A stretch of 64,000 nt of DNA from Anabaena sphaerica FACHB-251. Its GTDB lineage: Bacteria; Cyanobacteriota; Cyanobacteriia; Cyanobacteriales; Nostocaceae. The notes beneath the pieces were generated by a model. That model saw only the letters and a program-made list of their open reading frames with translations, did no database searches and was not told the DNA's origin. Positions 37,158 to 45,566 of this stretch are shown piece by piece (position 1 is the stretch's first letter; each line of letters starts with the position of its first letter). Where the stretch lies: contig NZ_JACJQU010000023.1 in NCBI RefSeq assembly GCF_014696825.1, positions 1 through 64,000 of the forward strand. Direction: 5' to 3'. Both the position numbers and the translations under genes were made by a program.

Positions 37158-39606
37158 AGAAAATTACATTGCTAAAATTGACCCTTTGCTAGAAGAAGCT
37201 TTAATGCAAGCAAGGGGTGAAGAGAAGATGCGGGTAATTATGACTTTGGGTGATGAAAATCAACTCAGGAATAATCAAAATATTTTAAATCTTAAACCTG
37301 ATGATTTTTCATCACCTACAGCGTACAGACAAGCGTTAATTGAACAGCGTAAAATTCAACTTTCTGAACTTATAGGTGACACAGTTCAAGAATTACAACA
37401 ACTGTCTTTAACAACGCAGGGCGGCACAATGAGCCGTGTTATAGTTGTTGAAGGTTCAGCAACGGATATATTTAGAGCGTTAGAATTATCTGGTGTTAAT
37501 TATGTTAGTTTAGATCAATTAATAGGATTGCCAGAAATTGCACCTGATGAAGCAGTTAATCATTTTGCAGAATTGTATATTAAAATTTTAGGAATTGAGT
37601 TAGATGAGAAAACCAAAAACTTAATTTATCAAGCATCGAAACAATATATACTAACTTATCAAAAGCGATATAATCGGTTGCGAGTTTTGGGAATGCAGCA
37701 ACCTGTTAATTTAGATGATATTTATACAGAAGTCCAATGTTTACAACCTGATGAGATTGGGAAATTTGAATCAATAACTGCTTTAGAAAAAAATTATCGT
37801 AAAAATGGTAGTCGCAGATTGACTAATGAAAAATATGCAAGACAAGATGGAATAATAATTGCTAATGAATATCAACATTTAATGATATTGGGACAACCAG
37901 GTGCGGGTAAGTCTACTTTCTTAAGAAAAATAGGATTAGAAGCAATAAAAGGTAAATCTGGACAAATTCAGCGTGAATGTATTCCTATTTTAATAGAACT
38001 AAAACAATTAACGGATATAAATATTAATATATATCAATTTCTTCAGAGAGAATTTGCATATATTTATTTACCATTCAGCGAGGATTTTCTGAATGAAGCA
38101 TTAGAAAACGGTAAATTATTAATTTTGCTCGATGGATTAGACGAAGTACCAAATAAAAATTTGGATTTAGCGATTCAGAAAATAAAAAAATTTGTGAATA
38201 GATATAATCACAACTATTTTATAATTTCCTGTCGCACTGCTGCCTATAGAAATAAATTTAAGGATTTTAAAGAATTTGCAATAGCCGATTTTGATGATAA
38301 ACAAATTCAGCAGTTTATTAATAACTGGTTTTATTCAGAAGTAGATAAAAAATTAGGTACTGCGGAAAAGTGCTGGAATAAAATCAAGAGTGAAGAATCT
38401 ACTAAGGAATTAGGCAGAACTCCATTATTATTAACTTTTCTATGTTTAGAGTATGATGAATCTCAAGATTTACCAGAAAAAAGAGCTACATTATATGGTA
38501 ATGCTCTCGATATTTTATTGAGAAGATGGGCAGCAGAAAAGAGATTACCAAATGAGCCAGTTTATCGTCAACTGGGGATTGATTTAGAAAAAATAATGTT
38601 AGCTGATATTGCTTATCATAATTTTGTAGCAGATAAACTTTTCTTTTCTCAGCAAGAAGTTTCAAATAAAATTAAAAGATTTCTATCTAGCAATGATAAT
38701 GCACCGAAGAATTTAGATTCTGGTAAAGTATTAGATGCTATTACTACTGAACAAGGAATTTTAGTAGAACGTGCTAGAGATGTTTATTCTTTTTCTCATC
38801 TGACTTTACAGGAATATTTAACAGCACAGTATATTTATGATCACGGTTTAGTTGAAAAATTAGTTACTGAACACCTGACAGATAACAGGTGGAAAGAGGT
38901 ATTTCTATTAGTTGCTGGAGTAATGCGGGGTGGTGCTGATCATTTATTGTTATTGATGGAAAAGGCAGCACAAAAATATATTAATACTCCCAAGTTACAG
39001 GCTTTATTGAACTGGGCAGAACAAGTCATAGTAGGATCTGAGGGTAATTATAAACCAGTGGGTAAACGTGCAGTAGCGATCGTCAATGCCAATGTCATCG
39101 CTTATGCTAATTCTTTTGCCTATGCTGAGTCTATCAACTACATCGAGGGTAATATCATAGTTTACGCCGAAGCTATTGCTATTGCCATTGCTAAATCTAT
39201 TGATAACATTTACGCCTACGCTATTGCCGTTGCAGAAGCTATTAATCACTATGCTATTAACGATGCCATTGAGTATAGTAATAGACTTGAAGAATTAAAA
39301 ATATTCAATAAAGTCAACTTTACTTTTTTGATTACTCAATTGGAAACACTAAAAGCTCAAATTTATCCTAATCAAACATCTAGAAAAGAGTATAGTGTAT
39401 TTGTTAATCGCCTCCGAAAAATCTTATTAAAGACTTTTCATCTTACTCCAGAAATGATCAATTTATCCCAGGATGAAGCCCAAGCACTAGAATATTATCT
39501 CTATGCTAATTTCCTAATTATTCAATGTAAAGATGCTGCGGTGCGGGTGTCCCGTGAAACCTGGGAAGCAATAGAGGGGAGGATGTTGTTACCTCCTGGT
39601 AATTGA
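37147..39606 (+). CDS. NACHT-type STAND ATPase with propeptide-like N-terminus
   Basis: 819 residues. Residues about 1-130 (MRVIMTL near the start, then TMSRVIVVEGSATDIFRALE and VNYVSLDQLIG) have a strand-helix-strand layout like the I9 inhibitor domain of subtilisins. The NACHT core follows: Walker A GQPGAGKST at 249-257, Walker B LLDGLDEV with Asp329, Asp332 and Glu333, and the later SCRTAAYRNKFKDF and SHLTLQEYLTAQYI blocks of NACHT winged-helix regions. Residues about 640-710 are a low-complexity Ala/Ile/Tyr region (VIAYANSFAYAES, IIVYAEAIAIAIAKSI). The C-terminal 100 residues are helical. The gene overlaps the S8 protease by 11 bp. I suggest an antiviral or abortive-infection pair; the function is untested. 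Confidence 0.9.
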   Translation: MNLKENYIAKIDPLLEEALMQARGEEKMRVIMTLGDENQLRNNQNILNLKPDDFSSPTAYRQALIEQRKIQLSELIGDTVQELQQLSLTTQGGTMSRVIVVEGSATDIFRALELSGVNYVSLDQLIGLPEIAPDEAVNHFAELYIKILGIELDEKTKNLIYQASKQYILTYQKRYNRLRVLGMQQPVNLDDIYTEVQCLQPDEIGKFESITALEKNYRKNGSRRLTNEKYARQDGIIIANEYQHLMILGQPGAGKSTFLRKIGLEAIKGKSGQIQRECIPILIELKQLTDININIYQFLQREFAYIYLPFSEDFLNEALENGKLLILLDGLDEVPNKNLDLAIQKIKKFVNRYNHNYFIISCRTAAYRNKFKDFKEFAIADFDDKQIQQFINNWFYSEVDKKLGTAEKCWNKIKSEESTKELGRTPLLLTFLCLEYDESQDLPEKRATLYGNALDILLRRWAAEKRLPNEPVYRQLGIDLEKIMLADIAYHNFVADKLFFSQQEVSNKIKRFLSSNDNAPKNLDSGKVLDAITTEQGILVERARDVYSFSHLTLQEYLTAQYIYDHGLVEKLVTEHLTDNRWKEVFLLVAGVMRGGADHLLLLMEKAAQKYINTPKLQALLNWAEQVIVGSEGNYKPVGKRAVAIVNANVIAYANSFAYAESINYIEGNIIVYAEAIAIAIAKSIDNIYAYAIAVAEAINHYAINDAIEYSNRLEELKIFNKVNFTFLITQLETLKAQIYPNQTSRKEYSVFVNRLRKILLKTFHLTPEMINLSQDEAQALEYYLYANFLIIQCKDAAVRVSRETWEAIEGRMLLPPGN

Positions 39607-39639
39607 GTCACAATTCTGTAAAGTATCAAGTCGTATCTA

Positions 39640-39713
39640 GATCCCCCCTTACCCCTCTTTCTAAGAGGAACTGGAATCAAAGTCACCCTTTTTAAGGGGG
39701 ATTTAGGGGGATC
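39640..39713. repeat. GATCCCCC inverted repeat after the NACHT gene
   Basis: GATCCCCCCTTACCCC opens and GGGGGATTTAGGGGGATC closes a segment of about 74 bp that can form a long hairpin. It lies between the converging NACHT and phosphatase genes. It may act as a bidirectional terminator and is typical of dispersed cyanobacterial repeats. Confidence 0.8.
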
Positions 39714-39743
39714 AAAAAGTTTTCGATACCACACGAATAATTT

Positions 39744-41084
39744 TCATAAATTCCTTAATTCCTTACCAAACAAAGTCCGATACATCAACCGATAAATATC
39801 TGTATTATCCACCGTTCCATTTAACAACCCAGCATTAAAACCATGCGCTTTCGCTATTATTCCCCCAGCATTATCCCCAAAACCTGACCAAGATATAGCA
39901 AAGGGAAAACGCCTACCCTGTTTATCGGGTGCAGAAATAAAAGGTAAACTTCCTGTTCCCTCTTTTCCATCCCAAGGTGCGCCATTTTTACCTTTTTCTG
40001 GTAACGGTTTATCAAAAGGAAAATCTTTCTCTGTTGCCCCCACCAATTCTAAACCACCAGCGTCACTATCAGCCGCAGTTACTAATAAAGTATTCGGGTT
40101 TTTCTCAATAAATTTCATTGCTACCCCAACCGCATCATCAGCACGTTTTAAAGCCGTAAGACAACCAATAGCATTATTAAAATTACAGAAGTTATCGCTG
40201 CCTTCTTCTTCCAAAACAATCAAGAAATTTTTGCGTTTTTGTGAGAAAATATTTAACGTTACATCCAACTGTTCCGCTACCGTCGGTGCAGCAGAAACAT
40301 ATAACGGTAAATTCTGTTTTTTCAAGTTTTCTTCTGTGTCGTCATTGTAGGTGTCATCAGCCGCAAAAATCCCTAAAACCTTTTTGGTATTTGTTGGTAA
40401 CTTCAATAATTCATCACGGGTGTAAACAACGGTGTAACCTTTCTTTTTGGCAATTTCTACTAAATTTAAACTATCGGTTCTTTGACTTTTTTCAGCAGTG
40501 GTGTGTCTTCCGGCTGTTCCTTTGGGAAGATACCACATTTCCCCACCACCTAAAATCACATCTGCACCAGATTCTACTATTTGTTTGGTGATGTCTGCAA
40601 AATTACGACGACTGGGAGATTTCGCTAAAAATGCAGCTGTTCCTGGTTCATGAATCATGCCAGAATTAATAATAGCAGTTGCTTTCCCCGCGCTCATGGC
40701 TTCTTCCATAATTGTTTGCGGTTTACCAGAAAGCGCCACTACGGGTTTACCATTTTCATCTAACCCGAAAGAGTCAGCATTTACCTTTACCCCTGTAGCA
40801 TGAGTCACCGCGCCACCGTTGGAAGTTGCGGAGAGTTGGTTTTTCATGTGTCCCAGGTAAACAGCCAAATTTGACATTTTATCCCAGTTTAATCTGCCAT
40901 CTGGTCCTTGAAAAAGTATTCTAGTAGCGCCCCAGTGAGCCGCACTTGTACCATCTGGATGTATAAATATCACATTACCGGAATTAGAAGTATTACTGGC
41001 TAAGATTTGTGGTGTATAACTCAGGACAGATAGCAAAGCCAAAAGTAAGAAACCGATAACTTTTTTATTCAATCGTCGTAACAT
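39744..41084 (-). CDS. Alkaline phosphatase family protein, divergent metal site
   Basis: 446 residues with a signal peptide (VIGFLLLALLSVLSYTPQILA). The N-terminal block VIFIHPDGTSAAHWGATRI, the TSNGGAVTHATGVK region, VILGGG, VTAADSDAGGLELVG and a C-terminal TDIYRLMYRTLFG match the PF00245 alkaline phosphatase family. In E. coli PhoA zinc and magnesium are held by Asp-His pairs. Here the equivalents of TADH and EHTG read AADSD and GDNAG, and the DxxxH block reads EGSDNFCNFNN, so several histidines seem to be missing. It should be exported. Phosphatase activity, substrate and phosphate regulation are uncertain, and no Pho box was identified. Confidence 0.83.
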   Translation of the reverse strand: MLRRLNKKVIGFLLLALLSVLSYTPQILASNTSNSGNVIFIHPDGTSAAHWGATRILFQGPDGRLNWDKMSNLAVYLGHMKNQLSATSNGGAVTHATGVKVNADSFGLDENGKPVVALSGKPQTIMEEAMSAGKATAIINSGMIHEPGTAAFLAKSPSRRNFADITKQIVESGADVILGGGEMWYLPKGTAGRHTTAEKSQRTDSLNLVEIAKKKGYTVVYTRDELLKLPTNTKKVLGIFAADDTYNDDTEENLKKQNLPLYVSAAPTVAEQLDVTLNIFSQKRKNFLIVLEEEGSDNFCNFNNAIGCLTALKRADDAVGVAMKFIEKNPNTLLVTAADSDAGGLELVGATEKDFPFDKPLPEKGKNGAPWDGKEGTGSLPFISAPDKQGRRFPFAISWSGFGDNAGGIIAKAHGFNAGLLNGTVDNTDIYRLMYRTLFGKELRNL

Positions 41085-41200
41085 TGCTTTACATTTAAAG
41101 TATTAGTACAATCAAAAAGCTCGTTTCACAATTCATACTCTAATGGGTGATGATCAAGAAATCGTCATCACAAGAAAAATGCTATAGCAGCAGAATTATT

Positions 41201-42637
41201 ATGCAGACAATTGATAAAAAGTCAACTAAAAAAACTTGGGCAAAAGCCATATCCCAACCAGCAACGGAATTTCCTGCCACTCAATTACCAGTTATTGCTG
41301 GTAAAATTCCTGATGGGTTACGAGGTACACTTTACCGCAATGGACCAGGAAGACTAGAACGGGGTGGTGTGTCAGTAGGACATTGGTTTGATGGGGATGG
41401 GGCTATTTTAGCTGTCCATTTTACCGATGCAGGTGCTACCGGGGTTTATCGCTATGTGCAGACTGCTGGTTATCAAGAGGAAACTGCGGCAGGTAAATTA
41501 CTGTATGGTAATTATGGCATGACTGCACCAGGTTCCATTTGGAATCAATGGCGAAAACCAGTTAAACACGCAGCAAATACTTCGGTTTTGGCATTACCTG
41601 ATAAATTGCTGGCACTATGGGAAGGTGATAATCCTTATGCGTTAGATTTAGCAACTTTAGAAACTAAAGGTTTAAATAATTTAGGTGGTTTGGCTAAAGG
41701 ACAACCCTATTCTGCTCATCCTAAAGTTGACTATAAAACGGGAGAAATCTTTAATTTTGGCATGACTCCTGGACCTAATGCCATACTGCATATTTACAAA
41801 AGTGATTTTACTGGAAAAATTCTCCAACAGGCAAAATTTACCTTAGCAGGTTTTCCCGTTATACATGATTTTGTTTTAGCAGGACAATATTTAGTATTTT
41901 TTGCTCCGGCGGTACGGTTAAATATTTGGCCTGTTTTATTTGGAACGAGTACCTATAGTGATTCTTTAACCTGGCAACCAGAACAGGGAACTCAGATTAT
42001 AGTTATTGATAGAGAAACCTTGTCTGTGGTGAGTCGTGGAGAAACAGAACCTTGGTTTCAGTGGCATTTTGGAAATGGTTATGTTGATGATAGAGGAACG
42101 GTAATTGTTGATTTGGCTAAATATGCAGATTTTCAAACTAATGAATATTTGCGCCAAGTAGCGACAGGAGAAACTCAAACAGTTACTAAAACCACCTTGA
42201 CGCGGGTACAAATTAATCCGCAAACTGGCAAAGTAAGTGGAATTGAAACTTTGTTAAATAGAACTTGTGAATTTCCATCTGTTCCTGCAAAAAATGTGGG
42301 TAAATTCTCTCGTTATAGCTATATGTCTATTTTTCGAGAAGGAACAGATACTGAAGGAGAGATATTAAATAATATTGCTGGTTTTGACCATCAAACCGGA
42401 ACTTTGACAGAAGCAAACTTAGGTGAAAATCTTTATCCTTCTGAACCTATTCACACTCAAGATATCCAAAACTCTGACCAAGGTTGGGTGTTAACAGTGG
42501 TTTATGATGGTAATACCAATAGTAGCGAAGTTTGGATATTTAATAGCCAACACTTGAATGAAGAACCAGTTTGTAAACTCGGACTACCCAGTGTTATTCC
42601 CCATAGCTTCCACGGAACTTGGAAAACTGGGGAATAG
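41201..42637 (+). CDS. Carotenoid cleavage oxygenase (apocarotenoid oxygenase type)
   Basis: About 478 residues from the ATG at 41201, placing the conserved GTLYRNGPG about 42 residues from the start, as in the Synechocystis enzyme. A GTG at 41147 would add 18 residues. Four iron-binding histidines are visible in order: YSAHPKVD, PVIHDFVL, WFQWHFGNGY and HSFHGTW. The family cleaves (apo)carotenoids with O2 to aldehydes such as retinal. Conserved glutamates near the second-shell positions were not checked. The acyltransferase follows after 107 bp on the same strand with a hairpin between. The start is chosen from family length, as no strong ribosome-binding site is seen. Confidence 0.9.
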   Translation: MQTIDKKSTKKTWAKAISQPATEFPATQLPVIAGKIPDGLRGTLYRNGPGRLERGGVSVGHWFDGDGAILAVHFTDAGATGVYRYVQTAGYQEETAAGKLLYGNYGMTAPGSIWNQWRKPVKHAANTSVLALPDKLLALWEGDNPYALDLATLETKGLNNLGGLAKGQPYSAHPKVDYKTGEIFNFGMTPGPNAILHIYKSDFTGKILQQAKFTLAGFPVIHDFVLAGQYLVFFAPAVRLNIWPVLFGTSTYSDSLTWQPEQGTQIIVIDRETLSVVSRGETEPWFQWHFGNGYVDDRGTVIVDLAKYADFQTNEYLRQVATGETQTVTKTTLTRVQINPQTGKVSGIETLLNRTCEFPSVPAKNVGKFSRYSYMSIFREGTDTEGEILNNIAGFDHQTGTLTEANLGENLYPSEPIHTQDIQNSDQGWVLTVVYDGNTNSSEVWIFNSQHLNEEPVCKLGLPSVIPHSFHGTWKTGE

Positions 42638-42664
42638 GGAATATTTTTCTTTCTCCTGACTCCT

Positions 42665-42693
42665 GTAGAGACGTTCCGGCGGAACGTCTCTAC
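42665..42693. repeat. GTAGAGACGTTCC hairpin
   Basis: A perfect 14-bp stem around one unpaired base, identical to the central hairpin of element B (10087, 44462). It is a free-standing copy of the core and may serve as a terminator after the oxygenase gene. Confidence 0.85.
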
Positions 42694-42744
42694 TGACTCC
42701 TAAAATGATTTAGGATTCTTCATATATCTTTATACAATGCCTCG

Positions 42745-43599
42745 ATGTTAACATTACAACATCCCCAGAAAACAAAACCAGGGTGGTCTTTGGACGAGCG
42801 AGATCCAAAGTTCATGGAAAGTCTCATGCCTGTATTGGGCATTTTATACAACTACTATTTTCGAGTCCAAACCAGTGGCTGGGAAAATATCCCAGAGGGA
42901 AAAGTCCTTATTGTTGGTTCTCACAATGGCGGTTTGGCATCCCCGGATACATCTATGATGATGTACGACTGGTTACGTCGGTTTGGTACGCAAAGACCAA
43001 TTTACGGTTTGATGCACCCGAAAGTCTGGGAAGTTTTTCCCCCAGCGGCAGAAATGGCCATGAAAGGTGGCGCTATTATGGCTCATCCCAAAATGGCTTA
43101 TACGGCTTTCCGTGCTGGCGCTAGTGTCTTAGTTTATCCTGGTGGTGCGGAGGATGTGTTTCGACCTCATCAAATGCGGGATCAGATTTATTTTGCTGAA
43201 CGTCGGGGTTTTATTAAGTTAGCACTGCGGGAAAATGTCCCCATTGTTCCCGCTATTTCCTGGGGGGCGCATGATACCCTGATTGTATTGGCTGATTTGT
43301 ATAAAATTATGCAGCAATTCCACCAATGGGGGATGCCTTGGCTGTTTGATGTTGATCCGCTAGTCTTTCCTGTTTACCTGGGTTTACCTTGGGGTTTAGC
43401 TGTAGGACCATTGCCGAATATTCCTTTACCAGCGCGTATTTATACTAGGGTTTGTCCACCTATTGTTTTTGAACGCTATGGAAAAGAAGCCGCAAGCGAT
43501 CGCAATTATGTTAATCAATGCTATGAATTAGTTAGAAGCCAGATGCAGCAAGAGTTAGATAACTTGATCAAAATAGCTAGTAAGTCAGGTGACAGGTGA
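42745..43599 (+). CDS. Lysophospholipid/glycerolipid acyltransferase-like protein
   Basis: 284 residues. The acyltransferase motif region reads LIVGSHNGGLASPDTSMMM, with His and Asp in an expanded HX7D-like arrangement. VLVYPGGAEDVFRP is the motif III-like segment with the PGGxEDVFRP signature shared with DGAT/wax-type acyltransferases. VPIVPAISWGAHDTL completes the pattern. It likely transfers acyl groups to a glycerolipid or an alcohol in the membrane. The carotenoid oxygenase upstream on the same strand could be co-transcribed. Confidence 0.85.
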   Translation: MLTLQHPQKTKPGWSLDERDPKFMESLMPVLGILYNYYFRVQTSGWENIPEGKVLIVGSHNGGLASPDTSMMMYDWLRRFGTQRPIYGLMHPKVWEVFPPAAEMAMKGGAIMAHPKMAYTAFRAGASVLVYPGGAEDVFRPHQMRDQIYFAERRGFIKLALRENVPIVPAISWGAHDTLIVLADLYKIMQQFHQWGMPWLFDVDPLVFPVYLGLPWGLAVGPLPNIPLPARIYTRVCPPIVFERYGKEAASDRNYVNQCYELVRSQMQQELDNLIKIASKSGDR

Positions 43600-43610
43600 C
43601 AGGGAAGAAA

Positions 43611-43658
43611 GCAGGGGAGCAGGGGAGCAGGGGAGCAGGGGAGCAGGGGAGCAGGGGA
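43611..43658. repeat. Octamer tandem repeat (GCAGGGGA)n
   Basis: Six exact copies of GCAGGGGA lie between the acyltransferase stop and the following convergent gene. A CAATTACC repeat precedes that gene's stop codon. Confidence 0.92.
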
Positions 43659-43686
43659 GGTTAATAACCCAATTACTAATTACCAA

Positions 43687-44295
43687 TTACCCAATGGGAT
43701 AATTACCAGGGTTGACTGCATGAATAAACTCACTACCAGAATGTGGCCTTCCCCGTTTATAAGCAGCTTCTTCCGGTTTTCCCCAACCCATCTGCAAAAT
43801 TACTTCTAAAAAATTCGAGTTTTCCCACTTTAACAAACTTGCCCATTCTGTTCTTTGGGCAATTCTTTCTACATCTAAAGTATTGATTTTTTCGTGTAAT
43901 TTGCCATTACTAACACTTAAATATAATTCCATTTCCGCTGTAATTTCATCCCAAAATTCTAGGATGGAATTTTTTGCCGCTTTCAATATTTCCAAATCAC
44001 TGTTTAACGCTATTAACTGCGCGTCAACTTCTGGATAATGCAAAGTTTTACCTTTGACAGTCAAATCTTTCCAGACAATCCCAGAAACTTGATTTTCCCG
44101 TTGATATTCATGAATAGAAGCTTTAAAATCTTGATAGGCTGTGAACTTTTGTAGACCTTCTGTTGTGATAAACTGGTCTATAACGGGATTGCCTGAAACT
44201 TTCACCTCTAACTTTAGGCGTTCTCCTTTCAAGCAAGCTAGACGTTCTGCTGCTAAAATTTCGATGAGTTCCTGGGTAGTATAAACTTTGTACAT
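43687..44295 (-). CDS. Hypothetical protein, 202 residues
   Basis: I do not recognise the family. It begins MYKVYTTQELIEILAAERLACL, then helical segments and a long helix (DAQLIALNSDLEILKAAKNS), and ends with a hydrophilic tail. There is no signal peptide or membrane helix. The start at 44295 is preceded by a GGTTGTTCCGCG stretch without a clear ribosome-binding site. It is convergent with the acyltransferase. The upstream region is crowded with repeats, so its regulation is not visible. Confidence 0.6.
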   Translation of the reverse strand: MYKVYTTQELIEILAAERLACLKGERLKLEVKVSGNPVIDQFITTEGLQKFTAYQDFKASIHEYQRENQVSGIVWKDLTVKGKTLHYPEVDAQLIALNSDLEILKAAKNSILEFWDEITAEMELYLSVSNGKLHEKINTLDVERIAQRTEWASLLKWENSNFLEVILQMGWGKPEEAAYKRGRPHSGSEFIHAVNPGNYPIG

Positions 44296-44327
44296 CGCGG
44301 AACAACCTAATTATTGATTAGTTAGTG

Positions 44328-44456
44328 GTCATTAGTCATTAGTCATTAGTCATCTGTAATTTAAATATTATCTCCTGACAGCAATAGAAATGCAGTATCA
44401 GAACAAACGAAAAATCCATAACCTAATCTGCGTTTATCTGCGTTTATCTGCGTTTG
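44328..44456. repeat. Short tandem arrays (GTCATTA)n and (ATCTGCGTTT)n
   Basis: A heptamer array GTCATTA (about 3.5 copies from 44328) and a decamer array ATCTGCGTTT (three copies, 44426-44456) lie just left of element B. This is a repeat-dense spacer of about 490 bp with no gene between 44296 and 44786. Confidence 0.85.
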
Positions 44457-44461
44457 ATAAT

Positions 44462-44550
44462 AGACATCTCCGGTAATTAAATGTGCGTGGTTTGAAACCC
44501 TTGTAGAGACGTTCCGGCGGAACGTCTCTACCATATTTCCGGAGAGGTCT
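44462..44550 (+). mobile_element. 89-bp miniature element B, copy 2
   Basis: Base-for-base like the copy at 10087-10175: AGACATCTCCGG...CCGGAGAGGTCT around the GTAGAGACGTTCC hairpin. It has ATAAT before and AATTA after, compared with CTAAT and AATAT in copy 1. It has no coding capacity. Confidence 0.85.
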
Positions 44551-44689
44551 AATTATTAAAACCTAAACCTATAACTTAATATACTTAAAAAAGTAGGGTG
44601 GGCAATGCCCACCATCACTTAATCAAAAAATTCCTAAATGCGAAATAATCTGTAAAAACAGATTCGTTGACACTTGATAATCAACCTCT

Positions 44690-44782
44690 AGGACTTACGC
44701 AAGATTGAACTCAAAACCTGATTCTTGCGTAGGGGTAATTCATGAATTACCCCTACTTCCGTTCTGTTTTGCGTAAGTCCTG
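44690..44782 (+). mobile_element. 93-bp miniature element A, copy 2 (reference orientation)
   Basis: Starts AGGACTTACGCAAGATTGAA and ends GCGTAAGTCCTG, with the internal GGGGTAATTCATGAATTACCCC palindrome. It is flanked by ACCTCT on both sides (44684-44689 and 44783-44788), a perfect 6-bp target duplication. The right duplication overlaps the first bases of the stop codon of the thioredoxin-like gene (minus strand), so the insertion is immediately behind that gene. Confidence 0.9.
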
Positions 44783-44786
44783 ACCT

Positions 44787-45380
44787 CTACTGGCTTAACT
44801 CACTGCTATATTCATTAAATGAACGCTGCTTAAACTCAATTGACTGGTCACGAGGTAACAAATTAAACACTTCTCTAAATTTGTCGTCTATCTCTTCAAA
44901 AGGTACTTGACCTTTTTTATTCAAAATGACTTTACCAGACTGGTCAAAGAGAACAACTTGCGGTACAACTCCTGAATAGTAGTATCCTGGTTCTGTGGGT
45001 TCGTAGCTTTCCTTTACGGGAATAGTATCAACACTGATAGGGATAATCTCCGCAGCCCGTCCATAGAATGCTTGAGTTTGGGAAATAAAGACCGCATACT
45101 GTTTACAATCGCTGCTATCATCCACATAAAATGCCAGCATTGCGGGTTTATGTTCTGCTAAAGTTTTAGCTAGAGTTAGTTTGGAAGGAACTAGGGAACC
45201 ATTACCAGCAAAAACCACAAAAATATTACCTTCGTATCGATCATCCTTCATACCTGCAAAAGCTGGCTGTATACCTATAATGAATAGGCAAAGCAGCAAT
45301 AATAGGCATTTTGACACCAACTGTCGCCAGTTAGCAATTATTTTAGTTTGTAAAAAAAGCCACTTTATGCTATTCATCAA
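44787..45380 (-). CDS. Thioredoxin-like lumenal/thylakoid protein (PSI accumulation factor-like)
   Basis: 197 residues. An N-terminal hydrophobic signal (SKCLLLLLCLFIIGIQPAFA) ends in an AFA cleavage site, so the protein should be lumenal or periplasmic. The mature part has a thioredoxin-like pattern (IFVVFAGNGSLVPSKLTLAK, MLAFYVDDSSDCKQYAVF, and later VVPQVVLFDQSGKVI), without a CxxC active site. I recall a cyanobacterial thylakoid family linked to photosystem I accumulation with this layout, but that assignment is tentative. It is divergent from murT. Element A abuts its stop codon. Confidence 0.72.
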   Translation of the reverse strand: MMNSIKWLFLQTKIIANWRQLVSKCLLLLLCLFIIGIQPAFAGMKDDRYEGNIFVVFAGNGSLVPSKLTLAKTLAEHKPAMLAFYVDDSSDCKQYAVFISQTQAFYGRAAEIIPISVDTIPVKESYEPTEPGYYYSGVVPQVVLFDQSGKVILNKKGQVPFEEIDDKFREVFNLLPRDQSIEFKQRSFNEYSSELSQ

Positions 45381-45566
45381 CAGGAACCTTATTCAACACT
45401 TTGCCTAGATATATAATTACATCTGGGCGCTATTTTTTTACCATAACTTGCAGTGGTCTTCTCTTTCGCATCAATTTTAAATTCTTGATGGCTGGTATTT
45501 TTTGCCAAGATTAGCTACACTGGCAAGATTAATTTTGTAATTAATGAATATTACTTAACAACTGCT

